Part shown: positions 13,419-20,504 of the stretch, piece by piece
Position numbering within the stretch: position 1 is the stretch's first letter
Layout: each line of letters starts with the position of its first letter
Source of the DNA: UBA9845 sp051889975
Lineage (GTDB): Bacteria; Bacillota; Clostridia; Christensenellales; UBA1242
Direction of reading: 5' to 3'
DNA: 20,504 nucleotides
Assembly (NCBI GenBank): GCA_051889975.1
Contig: JBJFDJ010000045.1
Coordinates: forward strand, 1-20,504
Notes under the pieces: generated by a model
What the model saw: only the letters and a program-made list of their open reading frames with translations
What the model was told of the DNA's origin: nothing
Database searches by the model: none
Program-made: the position numbers and the translations under genes

Positions 13419-16400
13419 TTATTTTTTTAACAACTTTGAAATATCTGGTCTATTTATGGTTTTATTGTCGGTTTTTGTCGTTTTGTTTACAAGTGATGGT
13501 GGCAAAACAATAACTCGTTTTGGTTTTCGGTTGCGTTTTTCAATAAACACAACAAGCAAAATTAAAAGTGCCAAAACAACTGTGCCAGAAATTATAAAAA
13601 TAATTAAAACTAAATTGTTTTTATATTGATTTATAATTTTTCCGTGCTCCCCAATAACGTCAAACAAGCCACTGTAACTATAAACATTTGTGTCATTGCT
13701 TTGAATGAAAAGATTTTTTATTTTTAAATAATTAAAATCAAATATGCCATTAAATGGACTTTCGGTTGTGCCTATTGGCGTCCAGAATTTTCCGTTTAAA
13801 TCAATGTCGTTTGCCAATTTGTAATAGGAATAGTCATATCTTATTTGCCCACTTGCATTTTCAAGTTGTGAATTAATTGCCTTTGCAATAAATGCAAGTT
13901 CTTCGGCAGTTTTTATGATAAACGGATTGTCACTTGTGCCATTTCCCTGTGGCTTTTTGGCAAAATCTATCCAGCATATTGGCAAAAACTCTATGCTTAT
14001 AACCAAGTCTTTGTTCACCGTCAAATTGATTTTGCCATCAACAATCAAACCAGACTGCTCCACATCATTTATTAAAACACTGCCAATCTTATACTTGTCA
14101 TATATGTCAATATTTATTTGCAACAATGCACCATAGTCAAGCAGACTTTCGCCATAAGGAGTAACCGAGCCACCGTAGTTTGAAGTTACATACACATTAA
14201 AGTTGTCAATTGCAAAATTTGCAAAAATTTCAACTCTGCCATTTTCGGCGTCTTGTGGCAAAATTGTGTATGTGGTTTGTAGTTCGTTTAAAAGTTCGCC
14301 AGCAAAAGTGCCAGAGTAACCTGCAAAATGATAGCCAACATTGTTTGTTAGTGAAAGTGACAGCACATCACCTATGTGATATGTTCCATTTATGTTGCTG
14401 TTTATTGTGCCATTTTGGTCGCAATTTAACACAACTTCAACAGGTTTGCTTTCAAAAACTGCTTTGATTGTAAGAGTTTTGTCAACGGTTAAATAGTTGT
14501 TTTCGTCAAGCACAATGTTATTTTCAAAACTTACAAACTGATAACCTAAATCTGGCGCAACTTGCACCAAAACTTTTTCGCCATATCCATATGTTCCACT
14601 TGTGCTGTCGTCAATTGTAACATATCCGTTTGCAGATTGTTCAACGCCGATGTCAGCCACTATTTTTGCAAAAATGTCAGCGTCTTCATAAATATAAAAA
14701 TTGTAAGATGTATCTCTTGTTAACAATTGATTTTGGTCATAATAACCCAAACAATAATAACCCAATGGGCAACTTGCAAACAACTCAATGTATGTGCCAG
14801 ACTCAAAATAAGTTTCGGTTGTGTTTATGCCATTTGCCTTTGTTATTATTGAAACATCAGCAAAATCATTTGTCACGCGCAAATTATATTTTTTTATGCC
14901 AAAGTCTGCTTCAAAAGTCAAATTTTCTTGCAAACTTGCAACAATAAACTGACCTTCAACAAGTTGACTTGTTATGTCTGTGCCGTTGAGTTTGACGCTG
15001 TTTAAATAATATTCATTGTTTGCAACAAAACTCAAGGTTAAAGGCGTGCCATAGTCATAAGTGTTTTCTATGCCATTTGCGACTGCCACGCCGTTAATTA
15101 AAACACTGCCATTTGCACCATAATTTGCAACAACTTTATATTGCAATATTGCAAAAATTGCAGTTATGTTGAGTGTTGTTGTCTTTTCGCCAGCAGTTGT
15201 AAAATTGCTCAGCGTGATGATATCATTGCCATCTTTTGCTGAATAGTTAAAATATGAAGTGTCGCCAGACAAGTTTTTATATTCATAGCCTGTGTTGGCA
15301 GTTGCAGTTATGTCAATTGTGTCATAGGCAGTTATGGTTTTTGTTGTGCTGTCATCTTCAAAAGTTAAACTGCCATTTGTTGCACTTAAATTCAAATTAA
15401 ACTTGTATGCATTAAAATAAACTACTGCACCAATATTGTCATGAAGTTGGAATTGATAAGAGTTGCCTGCAAAATTATCTTTTGTTAATTCCCAATCGCC
15501 AGTTGCGCTGTTTAAAATAACAACTTTTTCTAAATATGAGCCACTATCTTCTGCATAAGCAAGATTAATTTCCGTGTAATAGTCCAAACCACCAATCACA
15601 TCGTATTGATTAACTGTTGTGCCATTTGCTGTGACAACATTGTTTGCGCTGGCAACTTCTTGAACAACTTGAATTGAAAATGAGCGACCAATCTTTGCAA
15701 AAATTGCTGTCAATGTTAAGTCTGTTTGAATATCAGTTATGTCATATTGTTGGTTTGTTGAAACTTCGGCATTTGTGTCGTTCGCCCAATGCTTAAACTC
15801 ATATACAAATGCACTATCTGTTTCAACTTGCGCATAAACTGTTAAATTTGAACCAGCGTCAACAATTAGTGTTAAGGTGTTTTGATAATCTGCGTCATCA
15901 AAACTTACTTTGCCGATATCGTTTAAATTTGTTGAAATTGTCACAACATAAGTTTTTATAAACGAGATGTCAACCACAACATCACTTGTTATGTTGTTTA
16001 AGTTAATTAAGTATTTTTCAACACTATCAGTTGGCTTGGTTATATTGTTTGTGCAAGTGCCACTTATGTTTGCGCCATTGTTTTTATCAAATCTGTATCC
16101 ATCGTTTGCCAAAACTTCAATTTGTTTGCTTGTGTTATAATAAATATTGTTTAGTGTTGTAACAACTTTCCCATCAATTGTTGCCTGTCCACCAGCGCCA
16201 ACAGTCAACGTCAAAGCAAATTTTTGTTTTTCAAAGGTGATTGTTACAACATCACTTGATAAAATGTTTGATATTATAATTTTTTGTGTTGTTTGGTCGT
16301 AAACTGCACCACAATTACTTTCAATGGTCACAAAATCATAATTTTGAGGCTTTTCAACATCATATTCAGCACTGCCCTTGTATTCGGCTGTTATTGTATT

Positions 16401-19307
16401 TAAAACTGTTGTGTTTGTTCCGGTTTCGTCAATCAATGTTTTTTTGATTGTTATTTCATAAGTATCAATGCTAAATTTTGCGTAAATATTGCCTAAAGTT
16501 TGCATTTGAGTTTGAGATAAAGTAAATTGTGCGTTTGTTGAAATTGCTGTTGCATTTTCAAAGTTGCTAGTGTCAAACCAGCCATCAAAGATATATTTTT
16601 CATTTGCTACTGCATAAAGCACAGCCGTGCCATCTGCTTTAACTTTTGTTGTTTGAGATATAGTTGTTGGGTTTTGCGCAAAGCCAACAAAGTTTTGTTG
16701 GTCGGTGTTTGTATATGATTGCCTGTCTGCCAAAGTGTTTGAATAAGCATAAACATTTATGTTAATATAATCGGCAAACACAACAATAATTGTGGTGTTT
16801 TCGTTTAAATTAAAGGCATAACTGCCACTTTCTATTTGCGTGTTTGTTAGCAAAGTGCTGTTTATTGATATGCTATCAACATAGCAGTTTGCATCAGTCG
16901 CAAATGTTAAATTTATGCTTTGATTGTATGTAATATCTGTTAAAGTTCTGCCATTTGTAACCACTTCATCATTAATTTTTACAATGTTATTTAAATTGCC
17001 CGAAGGGTTTGTGATTTGTATGTCAATTGAATAATATCTTGTCTCAAACTCTGCAATTATTTCCATATCGCTTAAAATAGTGACAGAAAGTGTGAGATTT
17101 GTTCCCAGTTCTGCACCTTGCGCCGTCTTCCACCTTGCAAATAAATGAGTGTTTTCATTTGTTATTTGAGCATAAAGTGTAACACTTGTGCCACTGTCAA
17201 CAACAATATTGAGCGAAGCACCAAAATCAGTACTGTTATCACTCACCAAACCCATTGAACTATCATTTGGACGAACTGTGACTTGATAAGTTTTAATAAA
17301 AGTTACAATGATTGTTAAATCAGATGTTATGTTGTCAACACTAAAACCTTCTGCCGTTTTGGTTGCAGTTAAACTTGCGTCACTCAACACTACACAACTT
17401 GCAAGGTCAAATCTGTAACCATCTGCCGTTGATACAACAACTGATGTAGAACCATCATAATAAACTTTGCTTGCATAACCTGTTGCAAAGTCTAGCGTTC
17501 CACCAACATCGCCAGCAACTTCCAGCGTGACTGTGAAACTATCTTTTGTGAACACAATAATTATTGTGTCATTGCCCGTTGCATTTGAAAGGGTTATTAA
17601 ATCATTGCCATCAAATTGAGCATCAACCTTGCCATCTTGCGTTTGAACATCTGTAACTGCATAATTTTGCAAAAGTGTGATTTGATAGGTGTCCGTTGCG
17701 CCTTCTTCAATAACTTTTGTTGCAAGGTCAACTGGCTCACTTGTGCCGTTTTCGTCAATGATTTGCGACTTGATGGTGATTGTGTAACTTTGTTTTTCGG
17801 CAGGAACAACATCGTTGCCAACGCCCATCAAAATTGGATAGCCTTCATTTATGGGCTCTGTTAAATCGTTGCACCAAATTGAGTCATCAAAGCCATTATA
17901 ATTGCTTAAACTTTTGGCATTTGTGTCATTTAATTGTGTAACAATATTTTCGCCAGTGTATTTGCTTCCATTGGTAACATTGTAGTCGGTTAAAGTTTGT
18001 GAATTTTTTGGCACATAAAATGTGTTTTGTATTGTTGTTTGGCTAAAATTTTTTAAATTAAGCTTTCCAATGGTTGCACTTGTTGTGGCGCTTCCAAAGA
18101 CATCAGTATCTTGAGTGTCGATGACCGAATAGCATTGTGACAACAAAAACTTGTTGCTCAAACTAAACAAATTTGATGTGACTTCTGCATAGCCAACAAG
18201 TCCACCAATGTTGTTTGTGCTTGTGTTGTTGGAAATTGCACTTTTAAACAATCCGTTTTTGGCATAGGCATTTTTTATGTTTGATTCCTTTATATATCCA
18301 ACAAGTCCACCAATATTGTTGGTTAAAATGTTATTTGTGCTTAAAGTTAAATTTGTGAAACTTGAAAAACATTGTTCAATGTCAGAGCTTACAGCCAAAT
18401 AGCCAACAATTCCACCAACATAATTTCCTGTGTCATATATATCATTTGAACTCTGTTCTATTTTTATTGAATTGCTATTGTCACTATAACTATTTTTAAT
18501 GTGGGAATATGACTGCACCGAACCAGCAATCAAGCCTGTGTTAACAAGCTCCATATCATAAAGCTCTGGGGGTAAAGTGATTGATACTTTTGTGTTCAAA
18601 CAAGAAGCGTTTGTTATTTGGGAACCATTAAAAACATAACCAGAAATGCCACCAACGGCAACTTGTTCAAAAGAGCCAACAAACGCAAGAGTAATTGTTG
18701 ATGAGTCAACTTTTACATTTTCTATTGTTGAATTGTTGTCTTGTCGTCCACAAATCACGCCACAAGTTAAGTTTGATGCGTTTAACCCAAAGTTAAATTT
18801 TGCACCAGAAACAGTTAGATTTTTAATTGAACCTTCAACCGAATTAAACAAGCCAGCGTTAACAGACATCTGAGCAGTGTCTGGTTCTGTGTATTTAAAA
18901 TTGGAAACCGAACAATTGTTGCCATCAAAGTTTGCTTTAAAAGATTTGCCAGACTCACCAATGCCATTAAACTCTTTGTTATTTAAATCAATGTTTGTGT
19001 TTAATTTATAATACACTGCCGAATTGTTGTATCCATCTGCATAAATATCACTTGCAACAAGATCTTTTAATGTGACAAATTGGTTGGCAGTATCGATGAT
19101 ATATGGGTCATCTTGCTGTCCTGTGCCAGTTGTAAAAACATTGGCTAAATCAGCAATATATTCGCCGTCCCATGTTGAAGTTGTTGTGATTGGGTCTTGG
19201 GCATAAACCAATTTGTTGGCATCAAAAACATTTGCCAAATTTACGGCTGTAACCAACATTGCAAAAACAGTAAAAAGTAGAATAAAATTTTTTTTGATTT
19301 TTGCCAT
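13419..19307 (-). CDS. Giant surface protein: GLUG-type beta-helix, repeat stalk, C-terminal membrane anchor
   Basis: A 1962-residue exported protein, the largest gene in the window. Parts in order: signal peptide (1 to about 37, basic start, hydrophobic core, ending near VYAQD); an N-terminal module of about 45-500 with a GTG...DPYII...YKLNTNIDL...GIG opening and about seven GLUG-like rungs (GGLVGY, GGIVGY, GGISGY) suggesting a beta-helix; a stalk of about 505-1778 made of some 15 modules of 70-110 residues of the divergent InlB-B/'bacterial repeat' type (strand, GxV, Y..G..V.L, GY.F, I.A.F); a second opening-type module at about 1786-1893; one membrane helix (about 1898-1922, LVLIIFIISGTVVLALLILL); and a basic cytoplasmic tail of about 40 residues. 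There is no LPxTG. About 15 scattered Cys lie outside. AGAGG lies 8 bases before the ATG. Likely an adhesin or cell-surface binding protein; the ligand is unknown. Confidence 0.9.
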   Translation of the reverse strand: MAKIKKNFILLFTVFAMLVTAVNLANVFDANKLVYAQDPITTTSTWDGEYIADLANVFTTGTGQQDDPYIIDTANQFVTLKDLVASDIYADGYNNSAVYYKLNTNIDLNNKEFNGIGESGKSFKANFDGNNCSVSNFKYTEPDTAQMSVNAGLFNSVEGSIKNLTVSGAKFNFGLNASNLTCGVICGRQDNNSTIENVKVDSSTITLAFVGSFEQVAVGGISGYVFNGSQITNASCLNTKVSITLPPELYDMELVNTGLIAGSVQSYSHIKNSYSDNSNSIKIEQSSNDIYDTGNYVGGIVGYLAVSSDIEQCFSSFTNLTLSTNNILTNNIGGLVGYIKESNIKNAYAKNGLFKSAISNNTSTNNIGGLVGYAEVTSNLFSLSNKFLLSQCYSVIDTQDTDVFGSATTSATIGKLNLKNFSQTTIQNTFYVPKNSQTLTDYNVTNGSKYTGENIVTQLNDTNAKSLSNYNGFDDSIWCNDLTEPINEGYPILMGVGNDVVPAEKQSYTITIKSQIIDENGTSEPVDLATKVIEEGATDTYQITLLQNYAVTDVQTQDGKVDAQFDGNDLITLSNATGNDTIIIVFTKDSFTVTLEVAGDVGGTLDFATGYASKVYYDGSTSVVVSTADGYRFDLASCVVLSDASLTATKTAEGFSVDNITSDLTIIVTFIKTYQVTVRPNDSSMGLVSDNSTDFGASLNIVVDSGTSVTLYAQITNENTHLFARWKTAQGAELGTNLTLSVTILSDMEIIAEFETRYYSIDIQITNPSGNLNNIVKINDEVVTNGRTLTDITYNQSINLTFATDANCYVDSISINSTLLTNTQIESGSYAFNLNENTTIIVVFADYININVYAYSNTLADRQSYTNTDQQNFVGFAQNPTTISQTTKVKADGTAVLYAVANEKYIFDGWFDTSNFENATAISTNAQFTLSQTQMQTLGNIYAKFSIDTYEITIKKTLIDETGTNTTVLNTITAEYKGSAEYDVEKPQNYDFVTIESNCGAVYDQTTQKIIISNILSSDVVTITFEKQKFALTLTVGAGGQATIDGKVVTTLNNIYYNTSKQIEVLANDGYRFDKNNGANISGTCTNNITKPTDSVEKYLINLNNITSDVVVDISFIKTYVVTISTNLNDIGKVSFDDADYQNTLTLIVDAGSNLTVYAQVETDSAFVYEFKHWANDTNAEVSTNQQYDITDIQTDLTLTAIFAKIGRSFSIQVVQEVASANNVVTANGTTVNQYDVIGGLDYYTEINLAYAEDSGSYLEKVVILNSATGDWELTKDNFAGNSYQFQLHDNIGAVVYFNAYKFNLNLSATNGSLTFEDDSTTKTITAYDTIDITATANTGYEYKNLSGDTSYFNYSAKDGNDIITLSNFTTAGEKTTTLNITAIFAILQYKVVANYGANGSVLINGVAVANGIENTYDYGTPLTLSFVANNEYYLNSVKLNGTDITSQLVEGQFIVASLQENLTFEADFGIKKYNLRVTNDFADVSIITKANGINTTETYFESGTYIELFASCPLGYYCLGYYDQNQLLTRDTSYNFYIYEDADIFAKIVADIGVEQSANGYVTIDDSTSGTYGYGEKVLVQVAPDLGYQFVSFENNIVLDENNYLTVDKTLTIKAVFESKPVEVVLNCDQNGTINSNINGTYHIGDVLSLSLTNNVGYHFAGYSGTFAGELLNELQTTYTILPQDAENGRVEIFANFAIDNFNVYVTSNYGGSVTPYGESLLDYGALLQINIDIYDKYKIGSVLINDVEQSGLIVDGKINLTVNKDLVISIEFLPICWIDFAKKPQGNGTSDNPFIIKTAEELAFIAKAINSQLENASGQIRYDYSYYKLANDIDLNGKFWTPIGTTESPFNGIFDFNYLKIKNLFIQSNDTNVYSYSGLFDVIGEHGKIINQYKNNLVLIIFIISGTVVLALLILLVVFIEKRNRKPKRVIVLPPSLVNKTTKTDNKTINRPDISKLLKK

Positions 19308-19375
19308 TGTTTATACCTCTTATGTTATCTTTTGTAAAAAAAACCAATTTATTAAACTATACTTAATTATATTTA

Positions 19376-19404
19376 ATTATATATTTATTTTTAAATCTTA
19401 TCAA
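19376..19404 (-). promoter_or_regulatory. SigA promoter of the surface-protein gene
   Basis: On the minus strand TTGATA (19399-19404), 17 bases, TATAAT (19376-19381). The leader would be about 60 bases and holds the AGAGG ribosome binding site. Further TATAAT-like hexamers follow within 20 bases, so the exact start is uncertain. Confidence 0.7.
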
Positions 19405-19425
19405 GCAAAAATAACCAATTCCAAG

Positions 19426-19454
19426 TTGCATAAACAAAAAAAATGATGTATAAT
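19426..19454 (+). promoter_or_regulatory. SigA promoter placing the start at the AUG of gene 19463
   Basis: TTGCAT (19426-19431), 17 bases, TATAAT (19449-19454), then eight bases to the ATG at 19463. It has the same -35 variant, spacer and nearly the same AUG distance as the methyltransferase promoter at 12506-12534. It lies 22 bases from the divergent surface-protein promoter. Confidence 0.75.
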
Positions 19455-19462
19455 TTAATATT

Positions 19463-20146
19463 ATGAGTATGAAAGAACAAAAAAAATTAAACAAAGAAAA
19501 AATTAAACAATACAAGCGACAATTAAAGTCTGAACAATTTGATGTTGAAAATGAAATAAGATTTAATGACAATGGCGAAGCAATAATTGAATGCAAAATT
19601 GGCAATGAAAAGGACATATTTTCACCTTTTGATATTTTAAAAGATAGAACAATAGAAGATGATTTTGATAAGTATTTAATGGAAGAAACAGAAATTATTC
19701 CACTGAGATATAATCTCGAATTAAAAATTCATGTAAAGGAAGATTGTTCCACTGATACTCAGTCTCAAATAAAAAGTGCCATAAAAAGATTTTACAGTTT
19801 TAAATTGACAACATCAAAAGTCAGCCTCAAAAAAAATAAATCTTTTGCATTCTTCTTGTATGCCATTGGTGCGCTATCATTATTTGCAATGCCTTTTGCA
19901 TCAAAATTGCCATTTATTCCACTTTATGAGTCATTGATTATACTTATATGGTTTACGCTTTGGGAAGCAAACGACATAATTTTGTTTAAAACAAGCAGGC
20001 AAAAAACAGAGCAACTTAATATGTTAAGGCTTTACAATGCAACAATAACATTTGTAAAAGACTCAAAAATATTGCCAAACACAACAATTATTGCAGACGA
20101 AGCCACAATAATTGCAAACAAATCAACAACAATAAAAAATGATTAA
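19463..20146 (+). CDS. Two-helix membrane protein of unknown function
   Basis: I do not recognise a family. The product has 227 residues: a charged N-terminus (1-25, Lys/Gln-rich helix), a mixed cytoplasmic domain (about 26-122) that includes a strand YNLELKIHVKEDC and a helix SQIKSAIKRFYSF, two membrane helices (about 127-146, FAFFLYAIGALSLFAMPFAS; about 154-175, ESLIILIWFTLWEANDIILF) joined by a very short loop, and a C-terminal domain (about 176-227) ending in Thr/Ile/Ala-rich strands (TTIIADEATIIANKSTTI). Both long ends should be cytoplasmic. No Shine-Dalgarno is present; the promoter places the start on or within a few bases of the ATG, so it is probably leaderless (a second ATG two codons on is possible). 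It is divergent from the surface-protein gene with closely packed promoters. Any functional link is inference. Confidence 0.8.
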   Translation: MSMKEQKKLNKEKIKQYKRQLKSEQFDVENEIRFNDNGEAIIECKIGNEKDIFSPFDILKDRTIEDDFDKYLMEETEIIPLRYNLELKIHVKEDCSTDTQSQIKSAIKRFYSFKLTTSKVSLKKNKSFAFFLYAIGALSLFAMPFASKLPFIPLYESLIILIWFTLWEANDIILFKTSRQKTEQLNMLRLYNATITFVKDSKILPNTTIIADEATIIANKSTTIKND

Positions 20147-20407
20147 TAAAATATTCTTGCAACAAAAAAAGTTGCACAATCTTAAAAATTTAAATATATA
20201 AATCACGCAAACAAAATATAAAACATATTAATAACATAAACACGCAAATAATTAACAACACAAAATAAAAAAATAAATTAAAAACATTCAAAAAATTTTT
20301 AACAACCTTGCAAATAAAACAATTTAAAAAATAAGCAAAAAAAGCACATAAACATTTGTTTTTTTGGTTATAATTTTTAAAAATTTGCAATAAAATTAAA
20401 ATAAGTA
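20147..20407. other. A/T-rich intergenic region
   Basis: Between the membrane-protein gene and the tRNA promoter. The only structure seen is TGCAAC (20158-20163) / GTTGCA (20171-20176) around seven As, 12 bases after the stop; it lacks a T-run, so it is a weak terminator candidate. The rest is nearly pure A/T with no credible gene. Confidence 0.5.
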
Positions 20408-20436
20408 TTGACAAGTTTAACATTTTGCTATATACT
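20408..20436 (+). promoter_or_regulatory. SigA promoter of tRNA-fMet
   Basis: TTGACA (20408-20413), 17 bases, TATACT (20431-20436), one base from full consensus. The expected start near 20443 is about 8 bases before the mature tRNA end, as usual for stable RNA genes. Confidence 0.88.
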
Positions 20437-20450
20437 TTGTTTGTTTATGT

Positions 20451-20504
<54 letters not shown>

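Noticed and set aside
13306..13629. 107-codon plus-strand frame over the surface-protein C-terminus
   Set aside because: Begins inside the terminator hairpin at 13292-13322 and runs antisense to the clear membrane anchor and tail.
20158..20176. Terminator of the gene at 19463-20146
   Set aside because: The 6-bp stem has an A-filled loop and no T-run after it, so it does not meet the usual form; noted only within the intergenic entry.
20190..20423. Minus-strand 77-codon hydrophobic open frame
   Set aside because: Very low-complexity A/T sequence, no ribosome binding site, and it overlaps the tRNA-fMet promoter; most likely chance.

Overview
The window looks like a piece of an uncultured, low-G+C, Gram-positive-type genome (Bacillota, probably a clostridial lineage assembled from a metagenome). 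The evidence is the strongly A/T-rich sequence, clear SigA-like promoters (TTGACA/TTGCAT-N17-TATAAT forms), GGAG/AGGTGA-type ribosome binding sites, a ComF and SecA of the Bacillota kind, an RsfA-like (prespore-type) DNA-binding protein, and a run of exactly 100 Ns (8990-9089) that marks a scaffold join of unknown length. The standard code is used (TGA, TAA and TAG are all stops).

Layout. Bases 1-4272 read leftwards: three 68-codon XRE/HTH regulators, the last two packed directly against comF, then secA. The regulators are surrounded by small palindromes that look like operators. Next (4273-5149) comes a gene-poor stretch with tRNA-Gln(CTG), three minus-strand terminator-like hairpins and a small coiled-coil protein. 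Bases 5326-6267 (minus) and 6573-7328 (plus) are a divergent pair: an unrecognised 313-aa protein and an RsfA-like Myb/SANT DNA-binding protein. A possible small RNA and a strong bidirectional terminator (7521-7558) separate this from serS and, across the gap, ileS (type-2 isoleucyl-tRNA synthetase), both leftward. A divergent region with helically phased T-tracts separates ileS from a rightward TrmH/SpoU-family RNA methyltransferase. A bidirectional terminator follows, then a leftward 1962-aa surface protein that fills 13419-19307. Divergent from it is a small two-helix membrane protein (19463-20146). The window ends inside an initiator tRNA-fMet that has a near-consensus promoter.

Most genes are housekeeping (export, tRNA charging, RNA modification). 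The unusual material is: the giant surface protein, whose two ends carry related modules, whose stalk contains a duplicated block of about 350 residues, and which ends in a membrane helix rather than a sortase signal; two genes whose promoters place the transcription start on or next to the AUG (leaderless mRNAs) with the same TTGCAT-N17-TATAAT layout; an exact 75-bp repeat shared by two otherwise diverged XRE genes (gene conversion); and an atypical KMSKS loop in IleRS. I did not find a CRISPR array, a transposase or a recognisable defence or biosynthetic cluster.
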